This document shows positions 56,866 through 64,000 of a stretch of 64,000 bases of DNA, one piece after another. Where the stretch lies: the NCBI RefSeq assembly GCF_014217855.1, contig NZ_CP059059.1:1-64000 (forward strand). The letters run 5' to 3'. The notes below the pieces were generated by a model. That model was not told the DNA's origin, did no database searches, and was given only the letters and a program-made list of their open reading frames with translations. The DNA comes from Synechococcus sp. HK01-R (lineage in GTDB: Bacteria > Cyanobacteriota > Cyanobacteriia > PCC-6307 > Cyanobiaceae). The position numbers were made by a program, and so were the translations under genes. Each line of letters starts with the position of its first letter. Positions within the stretch are counted from its first letter, which is position 1.

Positions 56866-57738
56866 ATGGTTGATCTCGACACCCTCGCTTGCCTCGATGG
56901 GCTGATCTGGTTGAGAACCGGTCGGGACGTGGCTAGCCGCCTGAGTCTCGACCAATCGTCGGTGAGCCGAAGGCAGCGAACCTGCGCCAGCAACTTCGGG
57001 ATCACTCTTGAAAAGCATGATCAAGAGTGGGTCCTAACTGGTGATCAGACCCTGCTGAACATGGAGCGGGAGGTCCACCAGAGGGCCCGCCTGTCGGGAC
57101 TGCATCCCCTCCGGCTGGAGGCCACCTACTGGACCCTGCCCCTGCTTTGCACACCCGAGCCCTGCGGTTGGATCGCCGGTCTCTCCAATCGGGTGGGCAT
57201 GGGGCCCAACCTATCCCTACTGCGCCAAAGAATCTGCGATGCATGGATCTGCGGCCTGCCGGATCTCCCTGCCGCCGACGACCCCGAACTCTGTGCTGTG
57301 CACCTCTGCACCATGCCGCTGCATCTGCTGGTCAAAGCGGATCACCCACTGCTGAAGGAAGCAGACATCCACTTGAGCGATCTCCAGGCCTTCCCGAGCC
57401 TGGCTCTGCCGGATGGCGCCTATCCCGTGGTCGAACGAGAACTGAAAACGCTCGGCCTCTGGAACACTCCGGTGCCCATGAGCCGTTATCGCCAGGATCG
57501 CTGGGAAGGGCGCAGCGCCAAGGATGTGACCATCGTCTATGGCCACTGTCTCAGCCAGGCAGTCTCCGGTGAGGGGCTCGTTCCACTGCCTTACACACTG
57601 CCCTTTCAATCAGGCGAGACTCTGGTCACACGTCGTGAGCTACGCGACGAACCTGCGATCACGGCGCTGATTCAGAACTTGCGACAACGCCTTCGCCGTC
57701 TGCAGGCACAGTTCCCCGAGCTGAACATTGCGTCCTAA
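56866..57738 (+). CDS. LysR-like transcriptional regulator (divergent)
   Basis: 290 residues from ATG 56866 (frame open from 56794, which overlaps tRNA-Thr). N-terminal helix-turn-helix-like region (LIWLRTGRDVASRLSLDQSS then VSRRQRTCASNFG) and a substrate-binding-like C-terminal half with a LysR-style domain order. Similarity is weak by eye. It is directly upstream of glpK-glpD on the same strand, so control of glycerol genes is plausible but not shown. Confidence 0.65.
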   Translation: MVDLDTLACLDGLIWLRTGRDVASRLSLDQSSVSRRQRTCASNFGITLEKHDQEWVLTGDQTLLNMEREVHQRARLSGLHPLRLEATYWTLPLLCTPEPCGWIAGLSNRVGMGPNLSLLRQRICDAWICGLPDLPAADDPELCAVHLCTMPLHLLVKADHPLLKEADIHLSDLQAFPSLALPDGAYPVVERELKTLGLWNTPVPMSRYRQDRWEGRSAKDVTIVYGHCLSQAVSGEGLVPLPYTLPFQSGETLVTRRELRDEPAITALIQNLRQRLRRLQAQFPELNIAS

Positions 57739-57818
57739 GAAGCCCAGGCAGCGCCAGCCAACAAAGGAAAGGACCGCTTTGCAGCGCTCTGCCTCGGCGC
57801 TAGCACTTGGAAAACGGC

Positions 57819-59342
57819 ATGGCCATGGCAGACAAGCCGCTCCTTCTGGCCCTGGACCAGGGCACCAGCAGCTCCAGGGCCGCTCTCTTTGACTCCGAGG
57901 GCCACCTGATCGCCAGCGCCTCAGCCCCTCTGGCGATCCACTACCCAGCTGATGGCTGGGTGGAGCAGGATCCCAGGCTGATCTGGCAGAGCCAACTCCA
58001 GGCGATGGCCGATCTGGAGAAGGCCCTCAGCCCCGAGCAACGCCAGGCCGTGAGTTGCTGCGGCATCACCAACCAGCGGGAAACCACCGTGCTGTGGCAG
58101 CGCAACGACGGCGCCCCCTGCGGACCAGCCCTCGTCTGGCAGGACGGCCGCACCGCCGACCTATGCCGGCAATGGAAACAGCAGGGACTGGAGACAGAGT
58201 GGCGCCAACGCACCGGCCTGCTGCTCGATCCTTACTTCAGCGCCAGCAAGATCCGTTGGCTGATGCTGCATGAGGCGGCCGCCAATGCGGCAGCGTCTCG
58301 CGATGACCTGTGCTTCGGCACCGTGGAGAGCTGGTTGCTCTGGCACCTGAGCGGGGGCACGCGGCACTGCTCCGATATGAGCAATGCCAGCCGCACTTTG
58401 CTGATGGATCTGGAGCAGCGGCAGTGGGTGGACGCCTTCTGTGAGCAAGCCAGTCTGCCCCTTTCCGCGTTACCGGAGCTGGTGCCCTGCCGCGGCGACT
58501 TTGGCGCGATCACCAAAGGGCTGCCCTTCGCGGGTGTGCCGATCAAGGCCCTGCTTGGCGATCAACAAGCCGCCACCCTCGGCCAGCTCTGCCTGGATCC
58601 CGGGGAAGCCAAGTGCACCTACGGCACCGGCGCCTTTCTTGTCGTGAACACCGGCTCAGTGATCCGCCGCTCGAATGCCGGCCTACTCACCACGCTGGGC
58701 TGGACCGATGCCGATGGCACTCCCACCTATTGCCTGGAGGGAAGCCTCTTCAATGCCGGCACCGTCGTGCAATGGCTGCGCGACGGCCTAGGGATCATCG
58801 ATAGCACCGAAGCAATCAATGCGCTGGCTGCCCAGGTGGACTCCGCCGCCGGCGTGATGCTGGTTCCAGCCTTCACCGGCTGGGGCACCCCCCATTGGGA
58901 CCCGGAAGCCAGGGGGCTGCTGATCGGCCTCACCCGAGACAGCGATCGGCGCCATATCGCCAGGGCCGCCCTCGAGGGGATCGCCCTATCGGTGGCCACC
59001 CTGGTGCATCTGGCAGAAACGGCCCTGGGGCAAGGGCTTGGCGAACTAGCCGTCGACGGGGGAGCGGCAGCCTCCGATCCACTTCTTCAGGCGCAGGCCG
59101 ACAGCACGGGCCTGCGGGTGCGCCGACCGGCCAGCCTGGAGAGCACCGCCAGGGGGGTGGCCTTGCTGGCCGGTATGGAGTGCGGTGCCGTGGGGGATCT
59201 TCGAGCCCTGCAGGTGCAGCGCGTGGATGGAGCCAGCGTGTTCATGCCTCAAATCGATGGCCCGCAACGGAACCGCTGGCGTGAGCGTTGGGATGACGCC
59301 GTGCGCCGCAGCCTGCACTGGAGCCAAGGAGGCCAGGCATGA
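57819..59342 (+). CDS. glpK: Glycerol kinase
   Basis: 507 residues from ATG 57819 (also TTG 57807 and ATG 57825). FGGY-kinase motifs: LLALDQGTSSSRAALFD, CCGITNQRETTVLW, YGTGAFLVVNTG and VDGGAAASDPLLQAQAD. It makes glycerol 3-phosphate from glycerol and ATP. The stop overlaps glpD as ATGA, so the pair is one translational unit. Confidence 0.95.
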   Translation: MAMADKPLLLALDQGTSSSRAALFDSEGHLIASASAPLAIHYPADGWVEQDPRLIWQSQLQAMADLEKALSPEQRQAVSCCGITNQRETTVLWQRNDGAPCGPALVWQDGRTADLCRQWKQQGLETEWRQRTGLLLDPYFSASKIRWLMLHEAAANAAASRDDLCFGTVESWLLWHLSGGTRHCSDMSNASRTLLMDLEQRQWVDAFCEQASLPLSALPELVPCRGDFGAITKGLPFAGVPIKALLGDQQAATLGQLCLDPGEAKCTYGTGAFLVVNTGSVIRRSNAGLLTTLGWTDADGTPTYCLEGSLFNAGTVVQWLRDGLGIIDSTEAINALAAQVDSAAGVMLVPAFTGWGTPHWDPEARGLLIGLTRDSDRRHIARAALEGIALSVATLVHLAETALGQGLGELAVDGGAAASDPLLQAQADSTGLRVRRPASLESTARGVALLAGMECGAVGDLRALQVQRVDGASVFMPQIDGPQRNRWRERWDDAVRRSLHWSQGGQA

Positions 59343-60913
59343 ACCAGTTGTTCGACCTTGTCGTGATCGGTGGCGGCGCCAGCGGTGCGAGCGTGGCCTA
59401 TGAGGCCGTACGCCGCGGCCTCAAGGTGGCTCTACTGGAGGCGTCCGATCTCGGCGGTGGCACCAGCTGCCGCAGCACCAAATTGCTTCACGGTGGCGTG
59501 CGCTACCTGGAACTGGCCTTCAAAACAGCTGATCCCGCCCAGCTCCGCCTGGTGCGCGAAGCCTTACTTGAACGGGGCCATTGGTTGCGACAGGCGCCCT
59601 TTCTGGCTCATCGGCTCGAACTCGCCCTGCCCACCAGCAACCGGCTGGGCCAGGCCTACTACCGCGTTGGCCTTGGCCTCTACGACGCCCTTGCGGGGCG
59701 AACTGGCATTGGCTCCAGTCGCTGGCTGTCGTCGCAACAGCTGCGTGAGGCCCTCCCTGGGCTGCAACCAGAGCTGAACGGTGGTGTGGCCTACAGCGAT
59801 GGACAGTTCGACGATGCCCGCCTCAATCTGCTTCTGGCCCTCACTGCCGAACAAGCCGGCGCCGAGATCCGCACCGGCTGCCGAGTCACCCAACTCGAGC
59901 GTGATGGCCAAGGTCGGATCTGCGCTGTCCTCAGCCTGGGGGACGATGGCCGCGAAGAACGCTGGCAGGCCCAGGTGGTGGTGAATGCCACCGGCATCCA
60001 GGCGGATGCCATTCGCCACATGGCCGATCCCGACCTGCCGCCCCGCATGCTCACGAGCCGAGGCGTGCATCTGGTGCTCGAAGCCGATCTCTGCCCGCAG
60101 GGCATCGGCCTGCTGCTACCGGCCACCAATGACGGACGGGTTCTGTTCATGCTGCCGTTCTTCGGCCGCACCCTCGTCGGCACGACCGATACCCCCTGCC
60201 CTCTCGAGCAGGCCCAGACCCCTTCACCTGAAGAACACGCCTATCTGCTGTCGTACGTGCAGCGCTGGTTTCCCTTCCTCAGCGAGCTCAGGATCAGCAG
60301 CAGTTGGGCTGGCGGCCGCCCCCTGTTGCGCCCCGCGGGAGCCAATCGCAGCAGCAGCCGCGTGGTTCGCGAACACGAAGTGGAAACTCTGAGCTGCGGC
60401 TTGGTGAGCGTGATGGGAGGCAAATGGACCACCTGCCGGCCCATGGCTCTCGACACCCTGGCGGCGGTGGAGAAACAGCTTGGGCAGTCGCTTCCCGAGC
60501 CCACTGCCCTGCCTTTGCTCGGTGCTGATGGCAGTCCGGAACGCACCCCGCAGCGCTTGTGCGAGCAACAGCAACAGCTGGAAGAGCTCCTGCCCGACAC
60601 CCCTCTGCGGCAGCGCCAGATCGACCATCTTCAAGCCAGCCATGGACTGGAAGCCCCCAAGCTTCTGGCCGGGTGGCCTGCGGCTGAGCGGCGGCCCCTG
60701 AGCGAAGTGATTCCTCTTTGTCGAGGCGAATTGCGGCACGCGATCGAACGGGAACACGCCCGCACGGTCACCGATGTGCTGGCGCGCCGCTGCCGCCTGG
60801 CCATGGTGGATCAAGCGGACGCCGAGCGCCTGGCGCCTGAGGTGCAGTCATTGCTCGCAGACAGTCGCACCAACGGCAACCTTGCCGAACCCTCCATCGA
60901 CCTCAGGCTCTAA
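59339..60913 (+). CDS. glpD: Quinone-linked glycerol-3-phosphate dehydrogenase
   Basis: 524 residues, ATG start. FAD-binding GGGASGASVAYEA at the N-terminus, CRSTKLLHGGVRYLEL, TDTPCPLEQAQTPSPEEHAY and MGGKWTTCRPMA identify the GlpD family. A C-terminal domain of ~120 residues is complete. A membrane-associated flavoprotein that oxidises G3P to DHAP and passes electrons to quinone. With glpK it moves glycerol into central carbon metabolism. Confidence 0.95.
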   Translation: MNQLFDLVVIGGGASGASVAYEAVRRGLKVALLEASDLGGGTSCRSTKLLHGGVRYLELAFKTADPAQLRLVREALLERGHWLRQAPFLAHRLELALPTSNRLGQAYYRVGLGLYDALAGRTGIGSSRWLSSQQLREALPGLQPELNGGVAYSDGQFDDARLNLLLALTAEQAGAEIRTGCRVTQLERDGQGRICAVLSLGDDGREERWQAQVVVNATGIQADAIRHMADPDLPPRMLTSRGVHLVLEADLCPQGIGLLLPATNDGRVLFMLPFFGRTLVGTTDTPCPLEQAQTPSPEEHAYLLSYVQRWFPFLSELRISSSWAGGRPLLRPAGANRSSSRVVREHEVETLSCGLVSVMGGKWTTCRPMALDTLAAVEKQLGQSLPEPTALPLLGADGSPERTPQRLCEQQQQLEELLPDTPLRQRQIDHLQASHGLEAPKLLAGWPAAERRPLSEVIPLCRGELRHAIEREHARTVTDVLARRCRLAMVDQADAERLAPEVQSLLADSRTNGNLAEPSIDLRL

Positions 60914-60928
60914 AGCACTCAGGCCCGG

Positions 60929-62599
60929 TCACAGGCCCTGCGGTTCGAGATCGTCACGCATCTCTTCCACCTCACCGATCAACCACCAACTGAAGCCGTG
61001 GGCCGGGAGGTAGACGAACCAGTTGGGCCCCGCTTCAGGGAACTCACAGCCCCAGAGCACCTCTCGCGTGCGCTGGCCCAGCCAGCGACTCAGATCCAGC
61101 CGGAAGGAGGCTCCAGCAGCAGAAAGATTGGCTGCGACGAGCACCGTCATCGACTCGCTGCAGCGGCTGTAGGCAATCACCGCAGGGTGGGCGCAGTCGA
61201 GCAGGGTGAAATCACCACTGCGCAAGGCAGGCAACAGCCGTCGGCAGGTGAGCATCCGCCGATGCCAATTCAGCAGAGAACCTGGCAGTTGCTTTTGCAC
61301 CTCCACATTCACCACCCGATAGTCGTACCCAGGAGCGGTGATCGGTGGCAGCACCAGCAGAGGATCCGGAGCGGTGGAAAATCCACCGTTGCGGGCAGGG
61401 GTCCAAGCCATCGGCGTTCGGTTGGGGTCACGATCCCTCAACCCGGGCCAGTCACCCATACCCAGCTCATCGCCGTAGTAGAGGCAAGGCATGCCTGGAA
61501 GGCTGTAGAGGAGTGCGTGCAGCACCCGGTTGGACCCAGGGTCACCATTGAGCAGGGGTGCCAAGCGTCGATTGATTCCCCAGTTGAGCCAATGCCCCTG
61601 CCCTTGATGCAGTCCTGTACGGATCGACTGGATCAGCTCCTCAGGCACCAGGTGTCCATCGCCAAGCCAAAGCTCATCGTGGTTACGCAGAGGCAGGGCC
61701 CAGCGACATCCGGGAACGGCCTGATGGGAGGCCTCGAGACAGAGGCGAAGATCCCGTGTGCTGCCACTGGCGATCGCGGCGAAGAGATGGGCTGTCAGCA
61801 CGAAATTGAACGCCCCATGCAGCTCCTCATCCGCCAGATAGGGCGCCGCCTCATCCACTGGCTGAATCGCCTCAGCCAGTAAAAGCACATCACGGCCATG
61901 CCGCTCCACCCGCTGCCGCAACAGCTTCAAAAAGGCATGGGTCTGGGGTAAGCCCTCACAGCGGGATCCCTCCTGCTCAAAGAGAAAGGGCACGGCATCG
62001 AGCCGGAAGCCATCCACCCCCCGCTCGATCCAAAAGTCCACCACCTCGAGCATCGCCTGCTGCACAAGGGGGTTCTCGTAGTTGAGGTCTGGCTGATGGC
62101 GGAGGAAGCGATGCAGGTAGTACTGCTCAGCCACCGGGTCCCATTCCCAGTTGGAGGCCTCGAAGTGTCGAAACAACACCGGCGCATCGGCGTAGCGCTG
62201 CGGGTCATCACTCCACACGTAGACCTCCCGCTCCGGGCTTCCCTTCGCTGCCCAGCGGGCGCGTTGGAACCAGGGATGCAGCGTGCTGGTGTGATTGAGC
62301 ACCAGGTCGAGGATCACCTTGATCCCCTGGGAATGGGCTGCGGTGAGACAGCGATGGAACGCGGCGAGATCTCCGAGGTCGGGGTGAATCTCCTTGAAAT
62401 CGGTGATGTCGTAACCGCCGTCCTGCAGGGGTGATGGATAGATCGGTGTCAACCAGAGGGCATCCACACCCAACCAACGCAGATAGGGCAGCCGCGATGC
62501 AAGGCCCTGGAGATCACCCGTGCCATCGCCGTTGCCATCGGCGTAGCTACGCACGATCAGCTGATAGATCACAGCACCGCTCCACCAGGGCTGCTCCAT
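60929..62599 (-). CDS. GH13 alpha-amylase-family enzyme, trehalose-synthase-like (TreS)
   Basis: 556 residues, ATG start. WWSGAVIYQLIVRSYADGNG, catalytic nucleophile Asp in DGFRLDAVPF (near 199), acid/base Glu in LLAEAIQPVDE (near 241) and transition-state Asp in RNHDELWLG (near 307). This combination and the length fit maltose/trehalose interconverting TreS rather than amylase. TreS-like enzymes also include sucrose hydrolases and amylosucrases, so the substrate is inferred. Convergent with glpD. Confidence 0.85.
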   Translation of the reverse strand: MEQPWWSGAVIYQLIVRSYADGNGDGTGDLQGLASRLPYLRWLGVDALWLTPIYPSPLQDGGYDITDFKEIHPDLGDLAAFHRCLTAAHSQGIKVILDLVLNHTSTLHPWFQRARWAAKGSPEREVYVWSDDPQRYADAPVLFRHFEASNWEWDPVAEQYYLHRFLRHQPDLNYENPLVQQAMLEVVDFWIERGVDGFRLDAVPFLFEQEGSRCEGLPQTHAFLKLLRQRVERHGRDVLLLAEAIQPVDEAAPYLADEELHGAFNFVLTAHLFAAIASGSTRDLRLCLEASHQAVPGCRWALPLRNHDELWLGDGHLVPEELIQSIRTGLHQGQGHWLNWGINRRLAPLLNGDPGSNRVLHALLYSLPGMPCLYYGDELGMGDWPGLRDRDPNRTPMAWTPARNGGFSTAPDPLLVLPPITAPGYDYRVVNVEVQKQLPGSLLNWHRRMLTCRRLLPALRSGDFTLLDCAHPAVIAYSRCSESMTVLVAANLSAAGASFRLDLSRWLGQRTREVLWGCEFPEAGPNWFVYLPAHGFSWWLIGEVEEMRDDLEPQGL

Positions 62600-62712
62600 G
62601 CCTCATCGCCGTCTCTCCTTCACTGGTGGTAGCGCTGGGGGGAGGCGTCACGCCAGCGCTGCCCACAGAACGGCAAGCAGGTTGCGAGCATGACGGCAGT
62701 CCGTCCCCAGCC

Positions 62713-64000
62713 ATGACCAGCTCAACCGTCCCGGTGAGCCAGGCCCTACCGGATCTGGCAGCCCTGCGCGCCCCAGTGCAGAGGGGCGACACCCGCGCTG
62801 AAGGCTGGCGACGTCGTCAGCTGCAGGCAGTCGCCACTCTGGTGGAGGAGCACGAAGACGAGATTCTTGCCGCCCTGCATCAAGACCTGGGCAAACCGGA
62901 GCTGGAGGGCATGGTCGAGATCCTGGCCCTGCGGCAGGAGCTGAAACTTTGCCGACGCCAGCTGCGCCGCTGGATGCGTCCTCGGCCCGTGCCCGTGCCC
63001 CTTGCGCAACGTCCGGGCAAAGCGGAGGTCATCCGAGAGCCGCTGGGCTGCGTGCTGATCATTGGCCCCTGGAATTATCCCTTCCATCTCACTCTGCAGC
63101 CGCTGATCAGTGCCCTCGCCGCTGGCAACACCGCTGTGGTTAAACCCTCCGAGCAGTCTCCGGCGACCTCATCCCTGATCGCTCGTTTACTTCCCAGCTA
63201 TTTCCCGCAGGACGTGGTGCAGGTGGTGGAGGGTGAAGGGCCTGTCGCCGCCGCCCTCGTTGATCAGGGATACGACCACATCTTCTTCACTGGAAGTGGA
63301 GCCATTGGCGCCAGAGTGCTTGCTGGTGCGGCACCGCACCTCACCCCTGTGACGCTTGAGCTGGGGGGGAAAAGTCCGGCGGTGGTGCTTGAAGGAGCGG
63401 ATCTGAGCGTGACTGCAAGACGGCTGATCTGGGGCAAGGGGCTGAATGCAGGGCAGACCTGCATCGCCCCCGACCATCTCTTGGTTCAAGCGAGCATTCG
63501 AGAGCCGCTACTGGCAGCTCTGGCCCAAGCCCGCCTCGAGCTTTATGGAGAGCAGCCGCTGCAATCCCCTGATCTGGCCCATCTCATCCATGGCCGCCAC
63601 TTCCAACGACTCAATGCGCTGCTGGAGGGGGCTCGGCAGAGCGGACAGGTGCTGATCGGTGGTGAGAGCAACGCGGACACCCTGCGTATGGCACCAACAG
63701 TGATTCAGGTGGATTGCGATGACGATCCCCTGATGGAGGACGAACTCTTCGGCCCCCTGCTGCCCATGATCTGCGTGGACAACCTCGCGGAGGCGATCAC
63801 AAGGATCCGTCGGCAGCCGAAACCGCTGGCGCTGTATCTGTTTGGAGGAGAGGCCCAAGACAGGGCCATGCTGCTTCAGGGCACCAGCTCTGGTGGGGTG
63901 TGTTTTAACGATGTGGTGATGCAGGTGGGTGTTCCCGAACTGCCCTTCGGGGGCGTAGGCGCTAGCGGAATGGGGGCCTATCACGGGGAAGCGGGATTCC
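62713..64000 (+). CDS. Aldehyde dehydrogenase (class 3-like), 3' end outside window
   Basis: ATG 62713; the frame stays open to the window end (about 429 residues seen of an expected ~450-460). Asn of the oxyanion hole in GPWNYPFHL, catalytic Glu in TLELGGKSPAVVL (near 217), and catalytic Cys in NAGQTCIAPDHLL (near 249). The sequence belongs to the short, NAD(P)-flexible fatty-aldehyde type group. It oxidises aldehydes to acids; linkage to fatty aldehyde or glyceraldehyde detoxification is inferred. Divergent from the TreS-like gene, 113 bp apart. Confidence 0.92.
   Translation, partial: MTSSTVPVSQALPDLAALRAPVQRGDTRAEGWRRRQLQAVATLVEEHEDEILAALHQDLGKPELEGMVEILALRQELKLCRRQLRRWMRPRPVPVPLAQRPGKAEVIREPLGCVLIIGPWNYPFHLTLQPLISALAAGNTAVVKPSEQSPATSSLIARLLPSYFPQDVVQVVEGEGPVAAALVDQGYDHIFFTGSGAIGARVLAGAAPHLTPVTLELGGKSPAVVLEGADLSVTARRLIWGKGLNAGQTCIAPDHLLVQASIREPLLAALAQARLELYGEQPLQSPDLAHLIHGRHFQRLNALLEGARQSGQVLIGGESNADTLRMAPTVIQVDCDDDPLMEDELFGPLLPMICVDNLAEAITRIRRQPKPLALYLFGGEAQDRAMLLQGTSSGGVCFNDVVMQVGVPELPFGGVGASGMGAYHGEAGF

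Overview
The window looks like about 64 kb of chromosome from a high-GC marine picocyanobacterium of the Synechococcus type. The evidence is PipX beside PipY, a long LrtA-type hibernation factor, the YidD/S4/MurE neighbourhood, two DUF4079 membrane proteins, MiaE, a C-DES-like cysteine lyase, and scattered GCGATCGC palindromes. This is an inference from gene families and order; no photosystem or rRNA gene is present to fix the taxon. No CRISPR array, insertion sequence or integrase was seen. Genes are densely packed, often overlapping by 4-20 nt, and no gene-free stretch exceeds 300 bases.

Layout. 1-9.3 kb: a type I secretion locus. It holds the 3' end of a giant Ca-binding repeat protein, a small unknown protein, an HlyD adaptor, an ABC transporter with cyclic-nucleotide and C39-like domains, and a parvulin-like isomerase. 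9.4-14.5 kb: regulatory genes and decay. A response regulator is broken by a stop codon and lacks its DNA-binding domain. Beside it are a PAS protein and a histidine kinase whose start codon cannot be found. An apparently intact REC/kinase/membrane-protein operon follows, then a DUF1400 remnant touching lepA. 14.5-25.5 kb: housekeeping genes (lepA, mqo, NifU-type scaffold, RimK-like ligase, cysteine lyase, TauE exporter, murE, yidD, rpsD). 25.6-27.2 kb: a compositionally distinct fatty-acid desaturase. 27.2-31.0 kb: two Cys/Met-metabolism PLP enzymes and cysteine synthase. 31.0-38.7 kb (minus strand): queA, a permease, PDH E2, YlqD, acyl-activating enzyme, lipB. 38.8-43.5 kb (plus): hibernation factor, a DeoC homolog lacking its expected Schiff-base lysine, recO, MFS transporter, glycosyltransferase. 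43.5-48.2 kb (minus): proC, sepF, pipY, pipX, ecfT/cbiQ, der. 48.4-56.6 kb: L,D-transpeptidase, DUF1823, a ribbon-helix-helix-like protein, dus, a BcsA-like glycosyltransferase, DUF4079, cbiL, acireductone dioxygenase, miaE, aroQ. 56.7-64 kb: tRNA-Tyr, tRNA-Thr, a LysR-like regulator, glpK-glpD, a TreS-like GH13 enzyme and an aldehyde dehydrogenase cut by the window end.

How they work together. The first 9 kb appears to export a surface protein through a type I system. The Met/Cys cluster covers cysteine synthesis and transfer of its sulfur. PipX/PipY link nitrogen signalling and PLP homeostasis to a conserved growth cluster. LipB supplies the lipoyl group that the nearby E2 carries. GlpK/GlpD route glycerol into glycolysis next to a sugar-converting GH13 enzyme. 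The least ordinary parts are the C-terminal module of the giant secreted protein, the cluster of broken genes between the secretion locus and lepA, and the desaturase island.
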